Below are positions 53,116 to 64,000 of a DNA stretch of 64,000 nt, piece after piece. The notes under the pieces are model-generated. The model saw nothing but the letters and a program-made list of their open reading frames with translations. It was not told the DNA's origin and did not search any database. A program made the translations under genes and the position numbers. The first letter of the stretch is position 1. Every line of letters begins with the position of its first letter. The stretch lies in NCBI GenBank assembly GCA_963752755.1, contig CAVVZJ010000022.1, positions 434,001 through 498,000 on the forward strand, given 5' to 3'. This DNA comes from CAVVZJ01 sp963752755 (GTDB lineage: Bacteria > Planctomycetota > Planctomycetia > Isosphaerales > Isosphaeraceae).

Positions 53116-53134
53116 CGAATCAATCTCCCTCGGC

Positions 53135-55071
53135 TCATACCGACGACGGGTCAGGACGCGGTGCTCGTCGCACCTCCGGCCCCTGTTGTTTGAGTCGATA
53201 CAGTTCCACTCTCAGCGCTTGGTGGTCTTCGGGGTGGGCGGAGGCATCGATCTCCTCCAGGGCCATCTCCAGGTCGCGCTTGCGATCCTGCCAGCGGCGG
53301 ACGTCGAAGGTGTCGAGCGTGCGGGCGAGCCGCTCGTCCCAGGAGGCCGGTTGTGCCCTTGGGGAGAGGGGCTGCGGCTCGAATGGCCCGAGCAAGCGGG
53401 CGGCCAGGGACCGCTCGGGCTCGTCGAGCCGGGCGCAGACCTCCTCGAAGAGGGCCTCGGGGGCTTCGGCGTACAGGTCGTAGCAGGTCTGAAGGATGGT
53501 TCGCAGCGGGGCGTCTCGCAGGCCCGCGGGCGTGACCCGCGTGACCACATGGGGGAGGAGCCGCGGCTCGTTCAGGACGATCCGCACGATCTCGCGATCG
53601 AGCGGGTCGAGGTCGGCCACCGCGATCGGGGTGGGCCGGAGAGACTCCTGATCGGCCGGCGCGGGCGCGCCGACCTCGGCCTCGGCACTATTCCTACGCG
53701 ACGCCTGGGTGTTTTGTTGGGCCTTTTTCCGCAAAAGTTGGCGGAGACGCTCCGCGAGGGTCTGGTCGCGGGGTGGCAAGTGCAGACGGGCGGCCAGGTT
53801 ATTCAGGGCCTGACCCACCTTGATCGTGACGCCCACCTGGCTCAGTCGCGGGCTTGCGGCGAGGATCGCCAGGACCCACTCGGCCGCCTGACGCGCCTCC
53901 TCCAGGTCGTCGAGGTCGAACTTCCGCCCGGCGCGGTCGATCACGAAATCGAGGGGATCGACGGCCCGCTCGACCATCGACCGGAACGGCCCGGCCCCTT
54001 CGCGGAGCAAGTAGTCGCAGGGGTCGAGCCCCTCGGGAAGCGTCAGGATGCGGACGTCCACCTCATGCCCGAGGAACAGCTCCAGCGCCCGGTCGGCCGC
54101 CTTCTGGCCGGCCTCGTCGCCGTCGAAGACGAGCACGACGCGGTCGGCCAGCCGGCGGAGGGTGGCGATGTGGTCGTCGCCCAGGGCGGTGCCCAGGGTG
54201 CCGACGACGTTCTCGAAGCCGACCTGGTGTGCGGCGATCACGTCGGTGTAGCCCTCGACGACGGCAACCCAGCCTTCCTGGCGGGCCGCGGCCCTGGCGA
54301 GGTCGGCGGCGTAGAGTTGGCGACGCTTCTGGAACAGCGGCGTCTCGGGCGAGTTCACGTATTTGGCGACTTTTCGGCCCGACTCGGCCCAGCTTTTCTC
54401 CAATGCGGGCAAGATCCGGCCCCCGAAGGCGATCGTCCGACCGTTCAGGTCGTGGATCGGGAAGATCACGCGGCCCCGGAAGCGATCGTAGGTCAGGCCC
54501 GATCCCTCGGATCGGGCGACCAGGCCGGTCGTCTCCAGCAGCTTCCGATCGAACCCCTCGCGACGCGCCTGGTTCGAGAGCCAGTCGCGGTCGTCGGGGG
54601 CGAAACCGAGCCCGAACCGCGCGACGCTCGACGCTGTGAGGCCGCGGCTCGCGACGTAATCCCGGGCCGCTTCCGAACGCGCCAGTGCCTCCGGCGAAGT
54701 GCTGCTCGGCCCAGGCGCACGCCGGCCAGCAGGTCGGCCTTCGACGGCCCAACGGGCGTCGCTCGACCGGCAGCGGTCTCCAGGGCGATTCCGGCCCGTT
54801 CGGCCAACATGCGCAGCGCCTCGGGGAAATCCACTCGTTCGAAAGCCTGAACAAAGGTGAAGATGTCGCCGCTGGCGCCGCAGGCCCAGCACCGATAAGT
54901 TTGCCGGTCGGGATCGAGGGTGAGGGAGGGGTCGTGATCGTCGTGGAACGGGCAGAGGGCCTTGTACTTGCTCCCCGATCGGTGGAGTTGCAGGCCGTAT
55001 TCGCCCGCGAGGGCCACGAGATCGACCGCCTGCTTAATGGCGTCGCGGGTCGCTTCGGAGTGTCGGGGCAC
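53135..55071 (-). CDS. dnaG: DNA primase DnaG (two frameshifts)
   Basis: DnaG makes RNA primers for replication. The CHC2 zinc ribbon is CPFHDDHDPSL...YRCWACG (near 54880-54960). The TOPRIM domain has VVEGYTDVIAAHQVG (near 54260) and LVFDGDEAGQKAA (near 54100-54140), and the helicase-binding region is at the C-terminus. Two shifts near 54690-54720 give AWAEQHF and then SPEALARSEAARDYVASRG in new frames. Start is GTG at 55071 with AGGAG seven bases upstream. The 645-codon length is normal. A strong promoter lies at 55195-55222. Confidence 0.94.
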
Positions 55072-55194
55072 CGGGGGCTCCTGGATCGAGGTCTCAGGCC
55101 CGGGTCCATGGTTTCGCGACCCGCCGGCAACGATCGGGCGATCGTCCCCAGCGGATCACACACCGTGCCCTGTTTGCTCGGCGGTTTCACGGAA

Positions 55195-55222
55195 ATTATA
55201 ACCCTGGCCAATTTTTGGTCAA
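55195..55222 (-). promoter_or_regulatory. Strong promoter for dnaG-rpoD
   Basis: On the minus strand TTGACC (55217-55222) and an exact TATAAT (55195-55200) are 16 bases apart. It lies 124 bases before the dnaG GTG at 55071. It is the best sigma-70 match noticed in the window. Confidence 0.7.
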
Positions 55223-55260
55223 GTTTTCCGCGGACCCGCCGACAGCCCGAGACCTGGTTC

Positions 55261-55770
55261 TAAACTCCCGTGTTGCTAACACTTACAACAGGTCGCCGCG
55301 GGCCTGCGCCACCGGAGGGAAGCGGATCGGCCACTAGGGTCTTGACAACGGACATCGTCCTGTTCCCAGCTCTCCCATTCCGATGCGGCAAGCTGGGGAT
55401 CATCGTGAATCCTTCATCGTGGTTTCATCCGCCCGATCGCGCCAAAGTTGTCCCGCATACCAGATGTCCAAGTCAAGTGCTCGGGGCAAAGTTGCCGTCA
55501 CCCGGTCGGCCTGCTCCGCACGATCGACCCGGGGGAGGAGCCGGGCCAGTCCGGTCCCCAGGCAACTTTACCTTGCGAATGGCGAGCGGGTCGGACGTTT
55601 CTGCTTCGCCGCCGCCGCGTTGCGGGGCCGTGGGGATCGGGCGAAACGTGAAGGATGGGCCGATCGATCCGTCGGCCATGGAACGGGGAATCACTTCGGT
55701 TGAACGCCTCGTTGAAGTGGCGACCGCTTCCCTTCCCTGCCAACGAGATCCGAATCCAGGCATCAACTCA
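55261..55770. other. 510-base gap without a convincing gene
   Basis: It separates the dnaG promoter from the 3' end of htrA. Open frames here are short or antisense and do not look like proteins. AAAGTTGCC (55488-55496) pairs with GGCAACTTT (55561-55569) around a structured 64-base stretch. A small RNA cannot be excluded. Confidence 0.4.
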
Positions 55771-57285
<1,515 letters not shown>

Positions 57286-57625
57286 GATCGGTCGTCTCCG
57301 GGCTTTTCCGGCGGGGAGAAGCAAGATGGATGGAGGCCGAGCGGGGAGGGGCCGGCACAGTTCCAGACTAGGCAGCCGCCTGCTGCAAATCAACCATCGG
57401 GGCCACCCGTCTCGAACCCATTCGCGGCGAATCCGATGCCAACCGTCCCCAACCTACCCGTCCCGGCCCGGCATCGGGTAGGCTGGAAGCCTGGCGAACC
57501 GGCAGCCCGACGCGAGGACTCCCCCCGAGGAGCCCCCGCGCCGATCCTCGGACCGAACAACGGCGCAAGCGCGGCATCGAGCCCGAAGCCTGACCCCTCC
57601 TCCTCACCGGAGTCTTCTTGCCCCC

Positions 57626-59508
57626 ATGTGCGGCATCGCCGGATTCGTGAACCGCGACGGCCGCGCGGCCGACCGCGCCGTCGTCGAGCGTATGACCGGC
57701 ACCCTGGCCCACCGCGGACCCGACGGCGACGGCTTCCACCTCGACGGCCCCCTCGCCCTCGGCCACCGCCGACTCGCGATCATCGACGTGCAGGGCGGCG
57801 CCCAGCCGATGGCCAACGAGGACGAGCACGGTCTGGGTCACCTACAACGGCGAGCTTTACAACGAGTTCGCCCTCCGCGACGAGCTTCAGCGCCGCGGCC
57901 ATCACTACCGGACCACCTGCGATACCGAGAGCCTCGTCCATCTCTACGAGGAGCGCGGACCCGACTTCGCCCGCGACCTCAACGGCATGTTCGCCCTCGC
58001 CCTCTGGGACGCGAACCGCCGTCGTCTCGTCCTGGCCCGCGACCGGATGGGCCAGAAACCCCTCTACCACGCCGAGCTACCCGGCGGCGGCCTCGCCTTC
58101 GCCTCCGAGCCGAAGGCGCTGCTCGCCCATCCCGAGTCGGCCGCACGCTCGACCACGCCAGTCTGGCCCGCTACCTCTTTTATGAATACCTGCCCGCGCC
58201 GTCCTCCATCTGGGCCAACGTCCGCAAACTCCCCCCGGCCCACTTCTGATCTGGGAAGACGGTCGCGTGGACGTCCGCCGCTACTGGGCCCCCCCCCTGC
58301 CCTCGCCCGCCGATTCCGACTTCGACGCCACCGCCGAGCGGTTCTGGGAACCGCCTCCGCGACTCCGTCGCCCGCCACCGACGCTCCGACGTGCCCCTGG
58401 GCGTCTTCCTCTCCGGCGGGGTCGATTCGTCGAGCGTCGCCGCGGCGCTCTGCGAGCTGGAACCGGCTCGGAACGTCCGCACCTTCTCCATCGGTTTCGA
58501 GGACCCCAGCTTCGACGAGAGCCCCCACGCCCGCGCCGTCGCCCGACACCTCGGCACCGACCACCACGAGCGCAGTCTTCTCCGCCGGGACAGTCCTCGA
58601 ACTCCTGCCCGAAGTCGCCTCCTGGCTCGACGAGCCGTTCGGCGACGCCTCGGTCCTGCCCACGCACCTCCTGAGCCGGTTCGCCCGCGAGCAGGTCAAG
58701 GTCGTCCTCGGCGGCGACGGCGCCGATGAATTGCTCGCCGGCTATCCGACGTTCGCCGCCGAGCGCGCCGCCCGCTTCTTCCGACGCCTTCCCGCCCCAG
58801 CCCGCAAGCTCGCCGGCGCGGCGGTCGGGAAGCTGCCCGTGGATCACCGCAACTTCAGTCTCGACTTCAAGCTCAAGCAGTTCCTCCGCGGCGCCTCCGA
58901 GCCCCTGGCTCTCGCCCATCAGCGCTGGCTCGGCTCGTTCTCCGGACCCGAGATCGCCGCCCTTCTGGTCGATCCCCCGCCGATCGACGTGGAAGCCGAG
59001 CACCTCGCCCGCGCCGACCGGATCGCCCCCGGCGCCGACCGTCTGACGCGTTCCCTCCTGCTCTACCAGGACACCTATTTACCCGAAGACATTCTTTACA
59101 AGGTGGATCGTGCCAGCATGGCGATGCAGCCTGGAAGTCCGGCGCCCCTTTCTCGACACGGAATTGGTCGATTTCGTCGAAATGTTGCCTCCGGTCTTCA
59201 AGTACGGCCGCGGCCAGACGAAGCGGTTGCTCAAGCGGGCCGCGGCGAGTAGGCTGCCCTCTTCCGTCCTGAACCGCCCGAAGAAAGGCTTCGGCATCCC
59301 GGTGGCCAGCTGGCTCCGCGGCCCGCTCGCCTCCCTGCTCGACGATCTCCTCGGTCCCGACCGCCTCCGCCGCCAGGGACTCTTCCGCCCCGACGACGTC
59401 GCCCGCCGGATCGCCGAGCACCGCGACGGCGTCCGCGACCACCGCAAGCCGCTCTGGACGCTCCTGATGTTCCAGCTCTGGGCCGACCGCTGGCTCGAGC
59501 CGGCGTGA
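57626..59508 (+). CDS. asnB: Asparagine synthase (glutamine-hydrolysing; several frameshifts)
   Basis: AsnB makes asparagine from aspartate, glutamine and ATP. The glutaminase domain opens MCGIAGFVNRDG (Cys2 nucleophile) with LAHRGPDGDGF, then VTYNGELYNEFALRDEL in the next frame. The synthase domain has the PP-loop VFLSGGVDSSSVAAAL (near 58410), VLGGDGADELLAGYPTF (near 58705) and VRRPFLDTELVDFVEMLP. Shifts lie near 57830, 58140, 58248, 58355, 58590 and 59130. At ~627 codons the length is normal and the order intact, so base errors explain it best. Some homologues act in envelope polymer synthesis rather than asparagine supply. Confidence 0.88.
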
Positions 59509-59548
59509 AGCCGGAGCGGCTCACCCTGACCCCCCCATCGACTGACCG

Positions 59549-60271
59549 ATGCGCATTTTGATTGTCTCCGACATTCACTCCAACTGGGCCGCCCTCGCGG
59601 CCATCGACGAGCCGTACGACGTCTGCCTTTGCCTGGGCGACCTCGTCGATTACGGCCCCGACCCCGCCGAGTGCGTGCGATGGGCGATGGCCCATGCCGA
59701 CCACGCCATCCGCGGCAACCACGACCACGGCGTCGCTCAGGGCGTGCCCATCAATGGCCTGGCCGGCTTCCGCTACCTGACCCAGGCCAGCCGCCCCTTC
59801 CAGTGGGAAGCCCTCGGACCCGAGGAGCGTCGCTACCTGCTGCAACTCCCCTTGACCAAACGCCTGATCCTCGACGGCAAGCGGTTCCTCCTCGTCCACG
59901 GCACGCCCCGCGACCCGCTCGACGAGTACCTGATGCGCGACCCGGGGGCCTGGGCCAAACGCGTCGAGAAGAGCGACGCCGACATCATCTGCGTCGGCCA
60001 CACGCACATGCAATTCAACATCCGCGCCGGCTCCCGGATCGTCCTCAATCCCGGCAGCGTCGGCCAGCCCCGCGACGGCGACCCCCGTGCCGCCTATGCC
60101 ATCATCGATGACGGCAAGATCGAGCTGAAGCGCGTGGCTTATCCTGTCGACGAGGCCATCCGTCGCGTCCAGGCCTCCCCCCTGCCCGACCGCGCCAAGT
60201 CCCTCCTCAGCGACTGCCTCCGCCTCGGCCGCATGCCCGACTCCGCGCCCGGCCGAGAGGACGCCGGGTAG
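59549..60271 (+). CDS. YfcE-like metallophosphoesterase
   Basis: The 240-residue enzyme opens MRILIVSDIHSNWAAL (D-x-H), then LGDLVDYGPDP (GD), RGNHDHGV (GNHD), FLLVHGTPRDP and VGHTHMQF (GHTH), the full two-metal calcineurin-like site. Substrate unknown; related proteins cleave phosphodiesters. It starts 40 bases after asnB and may be cotranscribed. Confidence 0.92.
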   Translation: MRILIVSDIHSNWAALAAIDEPYDVCLCLGDLVDYGPDPAECVRWAMAHADHAIRGNHDHGVAQGVPINGLAGFRYLTQASRPFQWEALGPEERRYLLQLPLTKRLILDGKRFLLVHGTPRDPLDEYLMRDPGAWAKRVEKSDADIICVGHTHMQFNIRAGSRIVLNPGSVGQPRDGDPRAAYAIIDDGKIELKRVAYPVDEAIRRVQASPLPDRAKSLLSDCLRLGRMPDSAPGREDAG

Positions 60272-60291
60272 AGGCTGGACGATCCCGGATT

Positions 60292-60369
60292 CTCCACAAC
60301 GGCGGGCCGGCGGGCTCGCCCAGACGCCGTCCGGCATCCAGCTCGCGAAGCAACGAGCGGCCGTTGGGT
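60292..60369 (-). repeat. attC-like site C (weakest of three)
   Basis: On the minus strand the start reads ACCCAAC (60363-60369), fitting RYYYAAC, followed by a GC-rich stretch; the other end has GTTGTGG (60292-60298). CAACGG/CCGTTG arms pair at the ends. It lies 82 bases after the stop of the gene at 60452. See sites A and B. Confidence 0.35.
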
Positions 60370-60451
60370 CAGCTGCGCCGGACCCTCAAGGCACGCCCAA
60401 ACTCCCGCCGCTCGCGGCTTCCCCGCCCGGACCACGCGAACGTTGTCCCGG

Positions 60452-60844
60452 TCACCCCGCGGCGTCTTCGATGGCCACCCAGAAGTCCAGCTCGCGGAGG
60501 ACGAAATCGGCGCAACCCTCATACCGCGAGTCGAACCGCTCGCGGACTCCATCGGGACCATCGACCGTCCAATCCCCGGCCCGGGACGGCCCGAAGCCCC
60601 AGCCGGAACTCGTCCTCTTGTCCTCGCTGTAGGCGAGCCAGTCATCGACCATCTCCGGTTCCGATTGAAGGACGGCCGCCAACTGCGACACCCCGATTCG
60701 GGACCGCAAGGCGCGATAATTCGACTCCTCGATGAGGGCACGGAGGGAGAGGCCCCGGCCGCCCCGAGTGGCCGAATGCTCGCGGGCGATCGAGAGGACG
60801 CGCACGATTTGGTCGCGGGACGCCACCACGATCGGCCTCGTCAC
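60452..60844 (-). CDS. Hypothetical protein in an attC-like cassette
   Basis: The ~130-residue product is soluble and acidic at the end; visible parts are RDQIVRVLSIAREHSATRGG, LIEESNYRALRSRIGVSQLAAVLQSEPEMVDDWLAYSEDKRTS and YEGCADFVLRELDFWVAIED. The spelling is protein-like, but I do not recognise the family. The start is uncertain (GTG at 60844 or TTG at 60883, which lies 18 bases after attC-like site A). Confidence 0.5.
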   Translation of the reverse strand: MTRPIVVASRDQIVRVLSIAREHSATRGGRGLSLRALIEESNYRALRSRIGVSQLAAVLQSEPEMVDDWLAYSEDKRTSSGWGFGPSRAGDWTVDGPDGVRERFDSRYEGCADFVLRELDFWVAIEDAAG

Positions 60845-60901
60845 GAAACAGGGAAGGAGCCGTCGAACCCCAAAACTCCGCAAACTGGCCCGCCAAGAGA
60901 C

Positions 60902-60961
60902 GCCTTAATGGGACCAGAAGCCGCCGCGGCGGGCCGGGTCCGCTGCAGCGTCCGGTTAGGC
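60902..60961 (-). repeat. attC-like site A
   Basis: On the minus strand the site starts GCCTAAC (60955-60961), an exact RYYYAAC, followed by CGGACGCTGCAGCGGACC, and ends GGTCC then ATTAAGGC. The ends pair imperfectly, and GGACC (minus) pairs with GGTCC inside. The CCTAACC...TGCAGCGGAC pattern is shared with site B. Confidence 0.5.
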
Positions 60962-61056
60962 GGCGTTCGCCGACTCAACCGACTTCCTCGACCTTCCGAC
61001 CTGTGCCGGCTCAACCACTGCCAACGCCCTCCACCGCCCACGATTCGTGGGGAAAC

Positions 61057-61371
61057 TCACCGTTTGCGAGGATGGAGGAGACGCCACCAGCCGATGAGCC
61101 AGGCCAACATCAGGAGCAGGGGAGTGAGACCGATCAGACGCGTCCCAATCTCGAATTCGCCGAAGCGGACGATGACCAACCCGGCGGCGTAGATCGCCAA
61201 CACAACGTGCAGACCGAGGCATAGAACCAGAAAGCCGAGATATAACAACACGATTGCTGACCGGCCCTGTAGGCCCTGAGTGGGATCAAAGCCTATCAGG
61301 ACCCAGGCTGTCAGTGCAGCGAATAAGGCGAAGGCGAGCACCGAGGCTCCCGCCAGGATGTTGACAACCAT
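61057..61371 (-). CDS. Small membrane protein in an attC-like cassette
   Basis: The 104-residue product has three hydrophobic helices (ILAGASVLAFALFAALTAWVLIGF; IVLLYLGFLVLCLGLHVVLAIYAAGLVIV; LIGLTPLLLMLAWLIGWW) and a basic end. No family is recognised. The ATG at 61371 lies 13 bases after attC-like site B, the spacing expected for a gene cassette. Confidence 0.6.
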   Translation of the reverse strand: MVVNILAGASVLAFALFAALTAWVLIGFDPTQGLQGRSAIVLLYLGFLVLCLGLHVVLAIYAAGLVIVRFGEFEIGTRLIGLTPLLLMLAWLIGWWRLLHPRKR

Positions 61372-61383
61372 CACGCCTCTGCC

Positions 61384-61441
61384 GTCGAACGACCCGGTTC
61401 ATCGCCCCGCACAACGTGTCCGCTGCAACCGATGGTTAGGG
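61384..61441 (-). repeat. attC-like site B
   Basis: On the minus strand it starts CCCTAAC (61435-61441) then CATCGGTTGCAGCGGAC and ends GTTCGAC (61384-61390), close to GTTRRRY. Core and spacing match site A. Confidence 0.5.
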
Positions 61442-61460
61442 GCCATCCAGGAACCACTTC

Positions 61461-61521
61461 GTGTGGGACCGCCGCCCCCGGCTGTCGCGACGCCGGACAG
61501 CCGGGGGCGGCGGTCCCACAC
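61461..61521. repeat. Core palindrome of the MITE-like repeat (copy 3)
   Basis: The 26-bp arms 61461-61486 and 61496-61521 are perfect complements around nine bases and match the inner arm of the repeats at 42874 and 47826 (GTGTGGGACCGCCGCCCCCGG). The ACACGAACC ends are missing here, so this is a shorter form. Confidence 0.8.
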
Positions 61522-61560
61522 GGGAGTCGAAACTCCGAAGTCGTTCTTGGACGCCTTCTT

Positions 61561-63029
61561 AGCTCGACTGGTGCACTTTTTCTGACTCTGATTTGGCTCC
61601 GCCTCGGCGGTACTCTGGGGAGTTGAACCGACTTCTCAGGATACCGACCGAGGACGGATGCCATGTCAATTCTACCGAATCAGGCCCTGCCGTTACTGCT
61701 GTCCTTCTCCCCCGTCTTCTCGCAGCCCACTTTTCAGCGGTTCCTGGTGCTCCTCGGATCTGCGATCCTCACGCGCGGGCCACGAACCGTCTCCAATCTG
61801 CTCCGAACCGTCGGGACACTGGCCGCCGGTCATATCTCGAGCTACCGCCGCGTCTTCTCCAAAGCTCGGTGGTCCATGCTCCGCCTGTCTTGCGTCCTGA
61901 CCCGACAGGTCCTCACCCGGCTCCCGGAAGACCTCCCGGTTGTCCTGGTCGGCGATGACACGGTCTTCGGACATCCCGGACCTCATGTCTAGGGCAAGGC
62001 TCGGCCTCGCGATCCGGTTCGTTCCTCACACGCCTTCACCGCCTGGAGGTACGGTCACAAGTGGGTCGGGCTCGCCGTCCTCATCCGCTTCCCCTTCGCC
62101 AACCGTCCCTGGGCGTTGCCTGTCCTGGTCGCCCTCGATCAGTCCGAGGAGAACGATCGTCGCCAGCGGCGTCGGCACCGGACGCCGGCCCAGCACATGA
62201 TCCAATTGCTCCGGCTGATGCTCCGCTGGTTCCCCGACCGCCGATTCGTGTTCGTGGGCGACTCGGCCTATGGCACTCATGAGGTGGCGCGGTTCTGTCA
62301 TCGCCACCGCACCCGGCTGGCGCTGGTCAGCAAACTTCATCCCGCGGCGAACCTGTTCGAGCCCCCTCCGCCTTACAACGGCCACGGCCGTCCACGGGTC
62401 AAGGGACAGCGGCTCCCCAAGCCGCGTGAGGCGGTCTCGGCCGCCCGACGATTCAAGCGGCGGACCGTCGGCTGGTACGGCGGAGGCACACGCCGGGTCG
62501 AGACGTGTTGCGGCCGGGGTCATTGGTACAAATCGGGCGAGGGCCTGGTCCCGATCTTCTGGGCGTTCGTGCGTGACCGCGAAGGCACCCATCGCGACGA
62601 ATACTTCTACACCACCGCTGCGCGTCTCAGTACCGCACACGTGATCAGATCTTACACAGGGCGATGAAACATCGAGACCACATTCCAGGAAGCCCGTTCG
62701 TGCTTGCACGTCGAGAGCGTACGCCCGTGGTGCCGGGCCTCGGTGCTGCGTGAAACCTCGTGCCTGTTCGGGCTGTACTCGATCGTCGCCATGCTCTACC
62801 ACGACTTGCCCGAGGATCACCGGATGGGGCGAATCGAGTGGCCGGGCAAGGCGGGTGTGACGTTCTCCGACGCCCTGACGGCCGTACGGCGGTGGATCTG
62901 GTCCGAAGGGGTTTTTGCACGGCTTGGAAACGGGTCGGAGATCGAGAAACTCCCCGCCTCGCTTCGAGAGGCCCTCTACTCGGCCCTCGCTTCGGCGGCG
63001 TAGGGCCGAGGAAGTGCACCAGTCGAGCT
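61561..63029 (+). mobile_element. IS701-like insertion sequence, decayed (1469 bp)
   Basis: The ends AGCTCGACTGGTGCACTT (61561-61578) and its exact complement (63012-63029) are 18-bp terminal inverted repeats. Between them is one transposase frame. If the repeat is taken as starting two bases further in, the flanks CTTAG (left) and CTCAG (right) could be an imperfect target duplication. It lies directly before a serine hydrolase gene that has lost its 5' part. Confidence 0.85.
61663..63003 (+). pseudogene. DDE transposase of IS701/DDE_5 type with two nonsense codons
   Basis: One reading frame runs from 61663 to 63003 (446 codons). It is stopped by TAG at 61990-61992, where relatives have Tyr (HVxGKARPRD), and by TGA at 62665-62667, where Trp is expected (GRxNIETTFQEAR). 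The DDE residues are intact: Asp in VGDDTVFG, Asp in VGDSAYGTHE and Glu in NIETTFQEAR. Both changes are single-base substitutions, so the copy is dead. It differs from the indel-split genes elsewhere. Confidence 0.85.
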
Positions 63030-63738
63030 CAGCGGCGATCCTCAGACCGCGAACCTGGCTTTCGATCCCGGCACCGCCTGCGGCTACTCCACCCACGCGC
63101 TAGCCCACGCCGCCCTCGTGTGCGAGACGGTCACCGGCAAGCCCTACGACAAGTTTGCCATCGAGGCATTATTCAAGCCGCTCGGGATCGAGCACTGGTG
63201 GTTCCAGTACTACGAGGGTGGTCCGAAGATCGGCCGCCATCCATCGCACGGTCTGGGCATGCCGGCCCGGGACATGGCCCGGATTGCCTACTGCATGGCC
63301 CATGACGGCCGCTGGAACGACCGCCAGGTGATCCCCAGGTGGTTCGTCGAGCAGACCGCCGCACCGACCCACGACGTCCACGGCCAGGAGCTTCGCTTCA
63401 AGGTCAATGCCCAGATCTTCTCCCACGGCTGGGAGCTGCCCGCACGCCTCACCGGCGAGGGGGGCCGGAGCGGGCGGGGCATCCCGGCCGATGCCCGGTC
63501 CAAGCCCGGCTCCGGAGGCCAGTTGATCACCTTCGTGCCCAGCCTCGACCTGGTCGTCACCCGCCAGACCGGCGGCAGCGGCGTCTGGGAGTATGAAGAA
63601 TACCTCCGCCGGGCCTGCGCGGCGATCCTCGATGCCGACGTCGACGAACTCGGGGCCGATCCGTGCGCCCCAGCTCTCCGCCCCGAGGAGTCGGTCGAAG
63701 CCACGGTCCCGGGCCTCCAGGGCGGCCGCGTACCCTGA
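63030..63738 (+). pseudogene. Serine hydrolase (beta-lactamase family) lacking its N-terminus
   Basis: The frame begins at the IS end and reads FDPGTACGYSTHALAHAALVCETVTGKPYDKF, the second active-site motif (YST) of class C-like serine hydrolases, then FKPLGIEHWWFQYYEGG and SHGLGMPARDMARIAY. The SxxK region that would carry the nucleophile is missing; the sequence left of the IS does not encode it. The gene appears 5'-truncated, with an IS701-like element at the break. Translation from a GTG at 63118 is possible but would lack the nucleophile. Confidence 0.8.
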
Positions 63739-63829
63739 AAGTCAAGCCAGCATGGCTGCGGGAGATCCGCGACAACGGGGCGATGGAGACCCCGAAGTTT
63801 TCGTCCGCCGCGTCCTCGATTAAGAGCGT

Positions 63830-64000
63830 CTAACAAAACCCAGAGAATAGCGCACTCGCACAGATCTTGATGCATGCTAAGGTCAGGAACGCCTGATGGA
63901 TATCCGGCCGTTTCTCGTAGCGGACGCGCAGCCGACGGTTCTGGTGGACCCAGCAATAGTGTCCGGGAATCCGTCTTCACAGAATCTTCACTTGCGCTTT
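63830..64000 (-). pseudogene. C-terminus of an IS5-like transposase (cut by window edge)
   Basis: The minus strand reads WVHQNRRLRVRYEKRPDIHQ, AFLTLACIKIC and ends at TAG 63830-63832, the usual C-terminal end of IS5-family transposases (NRRLRVRYEKR). A TGA codon lies in frame upstream at about 63977-63979, so this copy may also be broken. The rest lies beyond the window. Confidence 0.6.

Overview
The window looks like part of a planctomycete chromosome, most like the Isosphaerales/Gemmatales group. It is GC-rich and carries several family hallmarks of that phylum: a DUF1559 pseudopilin-like protein, a YTV-repeat cell-wall-type protein, a TIGR03067 protein, a PEP-CTERM protein, an LEPR-type N-terminus on an FG-GAP/DUF4214 protein, and an ECF sigma factor with a long C-terminal extension. 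No rRNA, tRNA or CRISPR array was seen. This assignment is an inference from gene families; no search could be run.

Layout: (1) 1-447, start of groEL and all of groES on the minus strand. (2) 0.9-11.5 kb, envelope and secreted proteins (M28 peptidase, PEP-CTERM protein, CDF transporter, DUF502 protein, MBL-fold protein, TIGR03067 protein) and a broken ECF sigma/DUF11 gene. (3) 11.7-15.1 kb, a ligase-associated Lhr-type helicase followed by a PdeM-like phosphoesterase. (4) 15.2-30.4 kb, secreted and surface proteins (FG-GAP/DUF4214, lipoprotein, DUF1559, TPR, DUF362, LecA-like, YTV, HEAT, beta-helix). (5) 29.9-36.3 kb, a CusB/CusA-type heavy-metal efflux system with a Cys-rich secreted protein. 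(6) 36.9-41.9 kb, a tight minus-strand set that reads as phosphonate catabolism: DUF1015, MFS transporter joined to a PhnZ-like HD oxygenase, a TIGR03364/PbfD-like FAD oxidoreductase and a phosphonatase-like hydrolase. (7) 42.2-50.3 kb, housekeeping and transport genes (SRPBCC, GT39, ahcY, trpF, trxA, Ca2+/H+ exchanger, Uma2). (8) 50.4-57.3 kb, Zn-ribbon protein, rpoD, dnaG and htrA. (9) 57.6-60.3 kb, asnB and a phosphoesterase. (10) 60.3-64.0 kb, an accessory tail: attC-like sites around small orphan genes, a palindromic repeat, a decayed IS701-like element beside a 5'-truncated serine hydrolase gene, and the end of an IS5-like transposase.

Read the annotation with one caveat. Many genes, including the essential rpoD and dnaG, are split by one- or two-base frameshifts, several next to short C or G runs. 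The simplest explanation is indel error in the sequence rather than real decay, so such genes are given here as whole spans with the breaks described. The IS701-like transposase is different: it stays in one frame and is stopped by two nonsense codons, which is what genuine decay looks like.

Most likely to repay attention: the phosphonate operon with its apparent transporter-oxygenase fusion, the ~235-residue insertion in the CusA-like pump, the sigma factor/membrane/DUF11/coiled-coil gene, the family of ~135-bp palindromic repeats, and the attC-like array.
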